From Ustilaginoidea virens (taxonomy: Eukaryota; Ascomycota; Sordariomycetes; Hypocreales; Clavicipitaceae), in NCBI RefSeq assembly GCF_000687475.1, contig NC_057322.1:1116001-1180000 (forward strand): DNA of 64,000 nt, given 5' to 3'. Shown here piece after piece: positions 30,367-42,018 of this stretch. Positions within the stretch are counted from its first letter, which is position 1; every line of letters begins with the position of its first letter. Position numbers and translations under genes: made by a program. The notes under the pieces are model-generated. The model ran no database searches, had not been told where the DNA came from, and was given only the letters and a program-made list of their open reading frames with translations.

Positions 30367-33300
30367 CTTGCGCAAAACAGATCTGGACTGTTGAATCAGG
30401 ATTCTTGGGCCTTTGACTGAGGGATCTGGGTAAGGAGATGCAGTTCTGACGACGGGGTAGTTCATATTTATGTATGAAACGGCGCGAGGACGAAGGGAAC
30501 GAACGGAAGCCAGTATTGGATCTCGGCTCCAGCTGGAATTCCTGGGTGCCTGGTCGGAACGGGAAGCCAGACCAAGACAAGGGAGGGGGTGTGCTTTGAA
30601 GGAAAACAGGTGTTATTAAAAGAAGGAGCAAGTTTGAAAACGAGGAAAGCATCAGATGTGGAAAGAGAAACCCGTGGCGCTGGACAACTAAGCTCGTATG
30701 TATTTCGGCTCCCAAGGAAGGTGGGTACTGATTACTGGATCAGTACGAATACTTTGGGGGGAAGGGGGTCTACGCCATTACATTGGGGGGGAAATTTGGC
30801 AAGAGGGGGCGTGTCATTAGGCAGAATTTTCTCGGGTTACTGCTGTCGTGACTAAAAACAAAGTTCGAAAAGCTGCTAGATGTGCTAAATTTGCTGCGAA
30901 ATGTGCCTATAAGTTGGACTGACGACGACGATACGTCCGTACAGGTACCGCCGTGTGGGGCCCAGGGGGGCTTGAAGCCTTGAACTTGGGCTTCCGACGC
31001 TGCTGCAGGTGATGCGAAAAAAGACTTGCCCACGAATTTATATCGGAAGGACCTTGTCGGCGGCTGGTTGGCGGGGGGGGGGGGGCGGTGGCGGCGCGTG
31101 GGCTTCCTCGGGCGTGGGGTCAACTGCTTGTGACAGATGCCAAGTACTGCTGGAGGTTCCCAGGTCGACGAGCCCTGGGCATTAATGGAATTAATGGAGA
31201 AGGAATTGTACCGTGTGGGGAGAAAGCGGGCTGCGCCCAAGGCGTTTCTCTGCCCTGCAGCACGTTATTGCAACTATGCCGTCTAATCATTGATGCCCCT
31301 GGTGGTTTTTTTTTTTTTCGGGGAGAACGGGGTCAATATCGAGCAAATTCACGGCGAGGCTGAGAAGTGCGCATCCGATGAAAGAGCCCTGAAAACGAAA
31401 GCCTTTTTTCCCTCTAGATTTCTTTGCTGCTTTACTTTTGGGCCTGCGTGGACATCCGGCTTACATATGGGCCCTGGCCGGGACTAACAGGTACCTAGGC
31501 GTCAAAGGTGGGTCCGAATATGTGGGGTCTGGCAATCACGTTGAGGCACTCCGTACCCAAGGCAACGACGGTCACGAGACCAAGGCCAGGGTACTTGCCT
31601 ATTGACCATTTAAGATTAGGTACTTACCCTAAGGCTGGAACCAGCCGAAAGGAGAGATACGAACCAAGCCTGGCGCAACAGGAAACTTGTTAGAGTCATT
31701 ATTTACAACTGGTCAAAATAAATACACTTGAGTTAAAAGCTGGAGCTGCGCCAATGTCTCTAATCCCACCGAGACTCTGACATGACCTGTAAGTTGCTGT
31801 GACCAGGGGCAAGAGGTTCCCATTTCCCATGTATTCCAATTTCCAGGCTCCGTCGCGCTCGACGAGCCAGCCTGAGGTGGGGGGGGGGCGGGGGTGGGTG
31901 CCTTTTTTTTTTCTTTTTTTTTTTATGGAAAATATCGGCATGAAGGATCGGGAGGTCACAAACCCAATCGTCGACCTGATCGAGCAACATGTACTTGTCG
32001 TCGGCAGGGTTTCTTTCCAACCACCACGGCGGACCGTGACCGTGCATCAGCCCAGTCAATCCGCGAATGGCTGGCCGGCTGTTTCTTGGGGTCATTGGGA
32101 GGATCCTCTTGCAGCCAAATGTGGCCTGCAGTAATGCACCATCCCAGCCCAAACGCCAATTCCCCTCATGGTCTCGGGTGTAACCGTTGCGTCTGGTCCT
32201 AATAAAACCAATTGACTGCAGCTAGCCAGCCCGCCGCTTCAGTTCGCTGCTGCTGCTTTTCTTGTCTGTGCTTTCCTTGCTCAGGCACAGGGCCATTCAT
32301 CTGTTACCGCGGGAATTGTCGGCACGACTCGAACCGGCCACTGTTAGAACATTGAAACTAAAGGGAAGGAGCGACAAGGGAGAGAGACCAGACATGTGCT
32401 AAGCCCGATGAACTGCAACCCCTAGAAACAAGCCCGCCGACAGTGCGTAGCAAGGTGGGAGGAGACTGGAACCAGGGAATCTTCCGCTACATTAATCATG
32501 ACAACCAGCATCTACTGATTTGCTGCTCGGACGGCGGCAATTCACACCGAGGCAAGAGGAAAGTAGCAAGAGGCCAGTTACAGACTCGCCCCCCTTCCCC
32601 CCCCGCCCCCACCACGGCCAGCCTCTCCCTTCAACACCACGACTCTTCTTCACCAACTCGGGTGAATATATGCATAATTTCCGCCCCCAATCGGGCCACG
32701 CTGATGGAAGCCAATGCGATTGGATACAGACCATCTGCTACCATCATGAAGCCATATGTGGCCGCGGACGCCAAGCACACCGTACATTTGGGCGTTGCTG
32801 TGAGATGTGGTCAGTCCAGAGCCCCAGACTCACTCCAGTAAAGACCTCCGTTTCCCGTCTGGTGTGCCATGTACATACATACAATACAACGTGCCTAACG
32901 GCGGACAAAAGGTCTCTCGGCTCCAATCATCACCTCACCTACCCCCCGTTATCCGTGCATAGTAGCTAGTAGCTCCTCCCATTTCCGTACGTAAACGTAA
33001 CTATGAGGATCGTCCCAAATTCCGGTTCATTTTCTTTGTTTTTTTTTTTTGGTGCTCGCGCCTGCCCAGTCCCGCGACAAGTTACCACCTTCCCCCGTCA
33101 TTGCTGTCACTCATAGTCAATCTCATCCCGTGTCCCGACTCCCTTGTCCCCCACACTTGGCTCTCATTGCATTCCGTCCCGCACAAGCCCGATCCAACCC
33201 ATCAGGTGCTGCCATCAACTCCAGAGTCCGCAGTACGTTGCATTATCGTCAAGACTTTTGAATGGCTCCGCCCATGCTGAACCACTTCCCCCCACGCATC

Positions 33301-34927
33301 AATATTCCATATTTGACCCTGATCCTTGTAGCGACGATCGAGAACCGCTCGACGTCAACGTCTTACCGTGCTTCGTTACCATCCCTGGTCTCGGCTTCAC
33401 GGCACCCGCATGAAACACAACCGGCGCGGTGCGATTTGATTGGGCTGCCAGCCTTTAGTTCAACGTGGTAGAAAACCAAGTCCCGACTTCCTCCGACCAA
33501 TCGTCACGGGCGCAAACAATCGTCTCTCGGCTTACAAGACGACAAGTCTCTGTCACAGATTCATTGCACAGAAGCGGGTACCTAAGCACGTGCCTTGCTT
33601 ACCTGCCGGAACTTTCAGCAACGGTTGGTTTTCCCGTCTGCTTGCTCCAGCTCACGTGCCCTCCTCATCTTGCTCCCTTAAATAGGCATCTATCCGTAGA
33701 AAACGACTTGCCAGGTGCTCCTTCTCCGATTTCACTCTTCAGGTAGGTTGGTAGGTACCTACGGGTTGCCCCTTCCCCCTTTCCGGCCATCTCCCCATTT
33801 CGGTTGTCCAACAGGCCCCGCGCTTTCGCCGTTCCGTGTCGGGCTCGGATGCTGGGTCGCGACTCACGATCGGAGGGGGAGAGGGTGGGGCTGGTGGGGC
33901 TGGGTGTATCCCTATTACCGCGCCAGACTTCTTGTCGTGGTTTTTCCACGTGAAAGCTCCGGTCCATTTTCGTGCCGGCTTTTCACTTCTGTTACTAAAA
34001 AACCTCCTATGTTTTCTCTATCCCGGAACGGAATCCCACCCCTGTTTTCGTGACGGACGTCACGACGATGCCGGTTTTGTGTGTCATTGCATATGTTCAT
34101 GCCTGTCGTAGCTTGTCATTCGCTTCTGAAACAGTGCCTGTTCCCCGGATATTTGAGCTGCGCCTTGTCTGCACGGTCCTTTTTTGTTCTCCTCGGCCTC
34201 TGTAAGCTGGTGATGCAGATGGAATCAAGAGCCGCGCCTTCCGTGCCCTTCCGCTTCCATATGCGCGTTGCTGCTTCTCTATCTCGTTATTCCCATGATG
34301 TCATGTGCTCAAGACTACCCAGGCAGGCAGGTAGGTAGGCACCTGTTGCAAGTTGCAACACTTGCTGGCTGAAACTATGTTGATATCCTGGACGCTTTAA
34401 GCTGGTACTGAGCAGCCTGCACACGCAATTCAAACTTTCTTTCGTCCAGAGGCAAGTCGGCACTTTAGAGTGCGTCAAAGACTCGATCTTGCCGTCTCAA
34501 CTCCTGACTTTTTTTTTTTTATAAAAAAGATATATATTTTATTCTTGCATTATCTATTGCCAGATGACCAAGTAACTTGCTCATCCTTGCCTGAAACTTC
34601 ATCTACGCTTCAGGGTGTCGTGTGCTTTCTACGGAGATGCACTACTTTGTCCAGAAACCCATCTTCGAATCAAGCCTCTGGCTTCTCCTTTCGTTTGGTT
34701 TACCGAGGTTCTTTCGCCTCACATCAAGCGTTTCAGGTGATAAACGTCATCCGCCCATGTGCAGAAATACGTGCTACACACAAGCATTTTAGCCTGCTCT
34801 GACGCCACGCCCTCGTCTCCCCTATCTGCAGAGATGTTCCTTCCCCAGAGGTCTCTGGCTAGGCCAATATAACGCACTTGCATGATGACCTCATGATAAC
34901 CTCTGGGTCAGAAATCGCGTTTGAAAT
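30367..34927. other. 4.6-kb gene-free stretch upstream of PEPCK
   Basis: It carries the PEPCK promoter and the 3' flank of eRF3. The part at 32.4-34.8 kb is pyrimidine-rich on the plus strand, with many short plus-strand frames of no recognisable family. Copies of AGGTACCTA-type repeats lie at about 31491, 31619, 33582, 33751 and 34330, and TACTCCGTA-type at 31548. G and T runs occur near 31071-31085, 31307-31319 and 31878-31925. A long non-coding transcript cannot be excluded. Confidence 0.45.
31061..31074. promoter_or_regulatory. CGG-N8-CGG candidate zinc-cluster site upstream of PEPCK
   Basis: CGG CTGGTTGG CGG lies about 700 bp upstream of the split start codon. Spaced CGG/CCG repeats are recognised by the AcuK/AcuM zinc-cluster pair that activates gluconeogenic genes in Aspergillus. 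A single G-rich match in a G-rich region is weak evidence. Confidence 0.2.
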
Positions 34928-37232
34928 CATTCCGTCTCTTCCGTTATGAGCTTGGTAATTTTGCCAATGGCAATCGTTTGACCCTGAGACAGAATGTGAG
35001 CGTCAGCCATAAAACATCAAGTCCCGCGGCAGAGGAAACTGAGAGCATATTCTGAAAGATCCCTTGGTAGCAGTTCTCGAACATACCTGGTCACGAAGAG
35101 TAAAACGACCCATCTGGGGATAGTCCTCAAACTTCTCAACACAGACGGAGCCGGCACCGCCAATCACTTGCATCCGTGCGATAATACTATCTCCCTTCTT
35201 AGCGTGGGTCGGTGGATTCTTGCTCTTCCTGTTGGTTCCTTTCTGCAACTTGTGTAGCAATGCAGCAAAGGTGACTTCTTCGATAGCAGAATGGACGTGC
35301 AAGACACAGTTGAAGCCAGACGTCAGGATATTCTTCAGGTCGAGAATACGAATCTGCGCCTCAAATTCGGCCACGCAATGAACCAGCCTCTTGGGAGAAC
35401 ACAAGACGAATCCGGGCAGAACATCCTCCTCCTCCACCCCCTTCAGGCGCATGCGGACCTGGTCGCCACACTGCAGAATAGGCACCTCATCTTCTTGCTC
35501 GCCATAGAGTGCTGACACCTCCACGTTCTGTTTGCGAGGCATCATCACCAAGGTCATGCCCTTCTTGACGACACCAGCCTCAATTTTGCCGTCGCACATG
35601 GTGCCCATATCGCGGTACTTGGCATTTACGGGCATCATGAACGGCGCGTTGAGCTTCCTTTCAAGGGCCTTCATGCCGTCAAGATACTCCAGCAGAGAAG
35701 GACCGTCCCACCAGGGTGCGATTTCTTTGGGAAGTCGGTCTTTGATGTTCAGTGACGACTGGGCGGCGACTGGCATGAAAAACACATCCGTCTTCAGGTT
35801 GTAGCCCGTCCCTTTAAGAAACTGGGAGAGTTTGGTTGAGCATTCGTTAAAACGGTCCTGAGACCACTCCACCGTAGGATCGTCCATTTTGTTGATGACG
35901 ACAATCAGCTTGTTGACACCCTGGGTCTTGGCAAGCATTGCGTGCTCGCGAGTCTGGCCTCCACGTTCAAAACCAGTCTCATATTCTCCCTTGCGGGCCG
36001 AGATCACCAAAATGCCGACATCAGCCTGAGACGCTCCCCCAATCATGTTGGGAACGTAGGTTTTGTGACCAGGTGCATCCAGAATACTGTATCTGCGCTT
36101 CTCGGTTTCGAAGAAACCACGCCCAACTTCCACAGTCTTGCCCTTGGTACGTTCTTCCTTGGTCAAGTCCATTACCCACGACAGGTACCAAGACTCTCTG
36201 CCAAGATCTTTCGCCTCTCTCTTGTATTTATCCATGGTTCTCTCATCTACCATGCCAGTTGTCCAGAGAATAGAGCCGCCCAGCGTAGATTTGCCGGCAT
36301 CGACGTGGCCAATAAAAATAATATTGACGTGCTCTTTCCCATAAACCTCCTTGAGGGTTTCGTCATCAACATCGGCGGCTTGCTCTTTTGTGACGGCGTC
36401 GATTTCTCGCTGTGACTTCTTCTCACCAGGTCCGGAAGGGCTCGATCTTCCAGAGGAAGGCGTCGGAGACGTTCTGCCAGAGGATTTGGCGGATCCCCCA
36501 GCCTTACCGGCCTTCTCCCCGGTCTTCTCAATGGCTTTGGCGGCAGAAGCCTTTTGACCGGCCTCTGGTGTGTTCGTTGGTTGGGGTTTAGACTCGGATT
36601 TGACCTCATCTTTGGGTTCGTCCTTGGAGGCGGATGTTGGTCCAATCGAAAGGACCTTGGCCTTGGGCTTGGATGCAGATGAGTCGCCTCCAATGCTGGG
36701 AACCTTGGGACCGCCCTCTTTAGTCAACCCCTTCGGTGCAGTTGGTGCAGCTGGTGCAGCAGGCGGTGCGTGAGTGGCAGGCTGCTTTGGGACGGCAGCT
36801 TGTGCGCCCTGCTGCTGGCCGTATTGAGGATATCCTCCGCCTAAATTGATCGATTAGCATGGTGCTTCTGAGAGCAATATCGAGGGAGGACCCAGGCGTA
36901 CCGTAACCTTGATTATAACCTTGGCTGAAATTACCGCCATATCCCTGATTATACTGATTGAATCCTTGCTGCTGGCCACCATATTGGGGGTAGTAGCCCT
37001 GCTGATAGTACTGCTGTTGTTGTTGCTGCTGGTATTGGTTGGGAAATCCTCCACCAAATGCTTGACCGGGCTGGAACGACTGGGCGGTAGGCTGGAAGGA
37101 CGCTACGTTTGGGCGAAATCCTCCCTGGTTCTGACCTTGGCCGGGGTTCACATTGAGCTGTTGCTGAGCTCTGCGAGAGAGATTCTCATCCTGAGCGGAA
37201 GGGTCGTCTTCCCAGGAGTTGAGGTTCGACAT
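34928..37232 (-). CDS. sup35: Translation termination factor eRF3 (Sup35 type) with prion-like N-domain
   Basis: Three exons: 37232-36902, 36840-35087 and 34984-34928, giving 713 residues. The N-domain (about residues 35-125) is rich in Q, G, Y and N with imperfect repeats (YQQGYYPQYGGQQQG, NQYNQGYGG), like the yeast Sup35 prion domain. Intron 1 (61 bp) interrupts it in a glycine codon. A lysine/glutamate/serine-rich M-domain follows. The GTPase part has P-loop GHVDAGKST, DLTKEERTKGKT (switch I), DAPGHK and NKMD; EF-Tu-like domains II and III lie beyond. Exon 3 supplies the last 18 residues (GQTIAIGKITKLITEETE) after RDQ. eRF3-GTP works with eRF1 to release finished peptides at stop codons. 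Very secure. Confidence 0.97.
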
Positions 37233-37960
37233 GGCGATCCGCTTGTCGACGGATAAATATGCTGTCGAACGGGGGAAGAGAAAAAGGTCCTCCAATTATT
37301 GACACGTCAGATAACTGAACGTGGAATGCGAGTATGCGAGGATATGAATCAGTGGGCTTGTGGTCGGAATCCTATTTCGTCTAGTTTGTTGCAAGGGAAA
37401 GTGTTGGATGGCACGGTGGCTTTGCGAGACGATCAAATTTGGCTGTCCTGTCCTTCCGCCTAATTACTTTTGGGCGGAGCACCGGAGGTTGAGAAAATTC
37501 GAGCCCCGCCAATATGACGCTTGAGCAAGGCTTTGGATGGAGGGGTTGAGGCACCCACTGTGCGGCATTCCACACTGTGTTACCAGACTGTCTGTCAGGT
37601 CAGAACCAGTTGATCTTTTAGCGGTTCGGAATGGGACCTTGGGTCAACTGGTACCTGTTAATCATCCTGCTGACCTGCTGAAGTTCAATAATCAGAGTAA
37701 CCTCCCCCCAAGGGGCTGTGATATCTAGAGGACAGCCGTAGAGCCATCATTTTTTGTGACCTTAATTATTACAATTGACTTTAGGTCTGGTATGTACCTT
37801 CCTGAAGCATGCTGGACACCTGAAGATCCACACGGCGTCTCCTTGTCAAAATACTGGGAAAGCTTTGCGTCGTTCCTTCCATTCATTACTTGCTTGTAGT
37901 CATTGTGCTCTCGCAGATTCAGACAACGTTTTCAAGTCAACTGCTGAAATCTTCATCTTC
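37233..37960. promoter_or_regulatory. Divergent promoter, eRF3 and Yrb30-like gene
   Basis: Head-to-head genes share 728 bp. No strong motif recognised. The last ~200 bp before 37961 are open in one frame, but the conserved start MDQFLSF marks the likely initiation site. Confidence 0.45.
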
Positions 37961-39910
37961 ATGGACCAGTTTTTGTCCTTTATTGGTGTCCAAGCCGTGA
38001 AATATGCTATCAGATCAGGTATTGTCCTGACTTCCAACTACGCCTTGAACCAATGTTCACGACTTATTTCCACCCTTGATGACCGAGACCTTGAAGGAGA
38101 GCTGAAGGAATATCGGGGCCTCCTTGAAAGTCATCTTAAGGTGAGATGAACCAAGGAATCATGTTTCTTTGCAATTGACAACTGGGGCTGATGGACTTAG
38201 GTCATTTCTCCGGCGATTGACCTTATTGAACTCAAGTATTTCATACAAGCGCAAAAATCCAACATACGGGTTTAGGCTAATAAATTCAGGTCTAGTCGAG
38301 GCAATGTTTTTCTCGAGTCTGTAGTGCCAATAACAAAATCACTTAAACGCCAGGTCAAAACTCTTGGACGGGTTTTCGAGGACGTGGCACTAGTTGCCGA
38401 AAGCGTCAACAGTGGTGGAAAGGACAATCAGAAAAAGTCGGAAAGTAAGGATGCCGAGCATGGCATACGACATGTCATTGAAGAAACCAAGTCACTTCTA
38501 GACCGCATCGTGCGGGACCTTCCACTTCTGCAGCTCGCCATCACTGCTTCGGGGGAATCTTTATCGACATCTATTCCCTCCACAATATCTCCGTCAAGAT
38601 TGCTTCAGGCCAGTACATTCATTGCAATGGGAGATTGGGAATACGCGCAGTGCCCTAGGACAGTACAAATCGGCCCTGCCTTTAGCCTTTCTCTGTACAT
38701 GCTTTTTATCGCCCACGCTCCCGTTGGAAGTATAAAAGGCTCGAATCCTTGTCGAGCAGACGCCTACGGTCTTGGCGAAAACGACAGAAAGCCGATATGG
38801 CAGGAGGTCATCCACAAAGCTTACGTGCGCCTCTATCGATACACAACCACAGAAGATGGAGATCAAATGTGTAGTTGCAAGACAGGGGTCACCTCCCCGT
38901 GTATATGCGAGCGGAAGGGGTATCGCTACAAGCTGGAAATCCAGGAAGATCTCAATGACGGTCGATTGCATTGCGACAATGATGAAACTAATCCGAGTGC
39001 TGGTGATAATCTTTCTCAATGCGAATGCATTCGTGTCGCGGAAATCTGCAAACTGTTCTACACGGACAAGGCGAAACTTCTCAATATCGGAGATGCCAGT
39101 GGGGAGGATGTGCGCCCTATTTTGCTTCTCAAAAGGGATGTGGAACGCAGTCAGCAAACTACTCTTGGAGAGGATTCCGTCGACAGCTTCGCTGGTTATA
39201 AAACAGAGGGCCGAAGACGGAATAAACCTTCAGAAGACTACGATCTCAATGATAGACATGTACCACAAAGCTTCCTATCCACTTCTGCGAGCCATGATAC
39301 GAAGAAGCTCAGATTTCTGTCTGACTTGCCGAAGCACCTTGATCCCGAATGGCTTGCCTTTGAGATGTTTGCGGAAGCTAGTGACGTTGACAGTGCGGTT
39401 GGCGGAGAGGACAATGGTGAAGATGAAAACCTTGAGAATTCCGAGCACGTGGATACCTCGCGATTCAAAAACATAGTCGGTGGCATAGACCGTTCCGAGG
39501 ATGCTTCAGACCATGCTTCGACGCTGGACAGTATCATTTCATCAAAAATGGGGCTTGTATCGGTGAACTCGAGCACTCATAACGGCCAATCCGCAGAGAA
39601 TGAGGCCATGTTGTCAGGTAATGGGACTCATCAGCGTGTAACAGCTGATCCGGATCGCAGTCCCCAGTCACCGTTTAGCGGCATCACAACATCGCTGTCG
39701 TTGCTGGAAATGATGATTAGGCTTGCAGGGCTTCAAGAATATCAGCAAAGACCTCACCTTTCTATACCAGATCATATTCTGACGTTCTTTTTGGAAGAAA
39801 CATGCAGTACAGGTTTGTCTGGCCTGGCTGGAGACGAGCTACAAAGGCACACGAAAACACAGGTTGGGTTCGACCCATACACAGACGTGGAAGCAGCAAA
39901 AGGCCTTTGA
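37961..39910 (+). CDS. Yrb30-like RanGTP-binding protein
   Basis: Exons 37961-38140, 38201-38235 and 38290-39910, giving 611 residues. The joins restore the family's N-terminal order: VQAVKYAIRSGIVLTSNYAL, LESHLK-VISPAIDLIELK-SSRGNVFLESVVPITKSL. Then come ISPSRLLQASTF, VQIGPAFSLSLYMLF, WQEVIHKAYVRL, LLNIG and PILLLKRDV, and later LDPEWLAFEMF. Yeast Yrb30 binds Ran-GTP, shuttles, and inhibits RanGAP-stimulated hydrolysis. Unusual here is a cysteine-rich insert after VRLYRYTTTEDG (about residues 252-318) containing CSC, CIC, C and CEC groups, where relatives I remember have a cysteine-poor loop. Acidic serine-rich linkers fill the C-terminal half. It ends 77 bp from the convergent JmjC gene. 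Family confident; the insert is worth checking. Confidence 0.85.
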
Positions 39911-39986
39911 GTGAGACGACGGCAGCTTGATTCAGGGCGCGCGGAATCGCGAGGTACACATGGATATTGCGGCTCCATCCTCCGCA

Positions 39987-41039
39987 TCATCTGAACCACC
40001 AGTTGACAGAGCAATTAAGTTTACCGTCGGATTCTCCACTTTTCACAGAATGCCACCAACCTTCGGGTATGAAGAGCGCATCACCGGCATCCAAACTAAC
40101 TGGGTACATTTGATCGGTGGGCGGGCTGGCTTCCCAGACAGCATCGTGAAGGGCCCTTCTCTCGTCTCCCTCCATCATGTCTGTGGTTCTGATGCGACTA
40201 TTGCCGCGCCGCTGTATCCGAGCTTGAACCTCGTGAAAAACCCGGTGGCCAACGGCGGGGGGCAAGAGCCGTACAGACTTTTGGCTGTAAAGTTGGCAGA
40301 AAAGATTGGGGTTTGGGTCTCTATGTAGCGGTGTGTAGGTTGGTTGGGTACCCAGCCATATCGACGAGCTATATACGTCTCCCCTGCCAGCCCGCTGGAC
40401 AAGCTCAGGCACCGGCAAATCGTCCTGCATGGGTTGAGGAAGGTCAGAAAGACTAGACTGTGCGATGTACAAGCTGAGGGGACTCGCGGCGCCCGGTTTT
40501 CGGGAGGCATTGAATTCGAGAGCTTTACGGAGAAGCCTTAAGGGGGCGTGGACTTGGAAAAACTCGTGCTCTGTTCGTTTCGGGACTGCAGACTGTAAAA
40601 CACCAGCCATGATCTGGTCCGTCACCTCGGTGCTACTCATCAGCGAGTCGAGAAATTGGGAGAATGTATCTAGACTCTCTGATGGTCTGAACAGCTCATA
40701 CGGAAAGAGCCAATTGGAGGAATTTTCAGCCGACAAGTATGACCAGAGTGAAAGGTGGCCAGCTGCAGGCGACGCAGCTTCACTGAACCACCTGCTCAGA
40801 GCTGGGAGGCGCAGGGTTGGTGAACCAGCATCCCTCGGAAACACACAGGGCCTTTTAGGGATCAGGGCTTCTTGCTGGAAATGTTGAATATCGTAGCATG
40901 CTCGCGGACATGGTTTCGCAGCAGCGACAGACAGCAGGGACAGTGGTTTACGACAGCTGGAGCGCTGAAATCGCGATTTCCACTGTGACGCGGTCAGTGA
41001 TGCGGCCAACGAGGCAGTCGACGAGGTCCCTCCTTTCAT
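39987..41039 (-). CDS. JmjC/cupin-8 Fe(II)/2-oxoglutarate dioxygenase-like protein
   Basis: Single-exon 350-residue protein. The C-terminal half is a JmjC-type double-stranded beta-helix. The iron triad is visible as H239 and D241 in TPLHRDPNPN, and H330 in DAGDALFIPEGWWHSV. The C-terminal strand CSVNWWF is typical of the HSPBAP1/TYW5/FIH-like cupin-8 group, which hydroxylates proteins or tRNA, rather than of histone demethylases. A lysine or threonine for 2-oxoglutarate cannot be assigned with certainty. The N-terminal half is alpha-helical, with an IQHFQQEALIPKRPCVF block that starts the domain. Eight GTC triplets stand directly before the ATG. It overlaps nothing but converges closely on the Yrb30-like gene. 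Substrate unknown. Confidence 0.85.
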   Translation of the reverse strand: MKGGTSSTASLAASLTASQWKSRFQRSSCRKPLSLLSVAAAKPCPRACYDIQHFQQEALIPKRPCVFPRDAGSPTLRLPALSRWFSEAASPAAGHLSLWSYLSAENSSNWLFPYELFRPSESLDTFSQFLDSLMSSTEVTDQIMAGVLQSAVPKRTEHEFFQVHAPLRLLRKALEFNASRKPGAASPLSLYIAQSSLSDLPQPMQDDLPVPELVQRAGRGDVYSSSIWLGTQPTYTPLHRDPNPNLFCQLYSQKSVRLLPPAVGHRVFHEVQARIQRRGNSRIRTTDMMEGDERRALHDAVWEASPPTDQMYPVSLDAGDALFIPEGWWHSVKSGESDGKLNCSVNWWFR

Positions 41040-42018
41040 GACGACGACGACGACGACGACGACGCCTTGGAGCAGTTCGGATGGAATGGAGGCGGGGTGG
41101 GAAGGGATCGAAGGGAGGCGAGTTCAACCATGTGCGCACATGGTGACGGCGATGGCGACGGCGACGGCGACGGTACTGCCGAGTTTTCAGCGAAAGCGAT
41201 GGACCATTCCAAGACGAAGAGAATATTGGCGTCTGGTGGCTGGAGACGTTGGGAGTTTGCAGGCTGATATGTACATACATACACATACATAGGTACATAC
41301 ATACATACTGTACTTATATACATACATACATACAGTATGGGTTCCATCTCCTTTGGTTGTTCCCACCCAGCTACCAGGCACGTATGTGCAGTTGTAAATA
41401 TATACCGCCCTGCCCTGCCCATATTTTAAGCCCGCAACGCTGCGTTGCAGTGGGCATGGCCCCGGAACCAGCCACCAGACCAAGGCTGGAACCCAGCGCC
41501 CTGCCGTAACCTGGAGCGGGCTCCAACGAATCCACAGCGCACAACGCACAACCAACAACCCGCCTGGGTCCCACCACCACCACCACCACCACCACGCCCA
41601 CGTCGTTCCATGTAAACTTTAGTCGCAGAGTCAATTGGTACCAGACATATTGTCAAACCACAGCGCTGCCGTCAAAGACGCGCACATTCCAACCAGCAAG
41701 CAACCCGGAAAACAAGCCGCGCAAAGGCTTGCTCGTTGGCCTTCAACCCCAGCCTCCGTCGCTCTGAAACAAAGGTTTTGGCCGAGTCATCTCAATCCCA
41801 CCGTTTCGCTGACGTCTGGTCGGCCGTCATCCGTACCCCCCGGCCATCTGGCGGTGCTTGCGTTGCCGTTCTGACGCCGCCCCCCCCCCCCCCCCCCCCC
41901 CCGGCCTCAAACCCTGACGACGAGGTTTGTCCTTCCCTCCTCCACCTACCTGGCATCTCGTCTTACGCCCAGGGCAGTCGACTGACAACGAGCCGCTTGG
42001 CCGTCTCGAAACCCCGTC
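41040..42018. other. Divergent spacer, JmjC gene and CK2 beta
   Basis: About 1 kb with several simple repeats: (GAC)n at 41040-41063, TACA-rich sequence at 41269-41335 with arms CATACTGTA and TACAGTATG, (ACC)n at 41572-41594, and a 23-base C run at 41880-41902. No gene supported. Confidence 0.6.
41880..41902. repeat. C23 homopolymer upstream of CK2 beta
   Basis: Twenty-three consecutive C, about 116 bp before the CK2 beta start codon. The length should be treated as uncertain because such runs are poorly resolved in assemblies. Confidence 0.85.

Noticed and set aside
32443..32969. Overlapping plus-strand frames of 130-150 codons upstream of PEPCK
   Set aside because: No conserved motif, overlapping in different frames, composition-driven.
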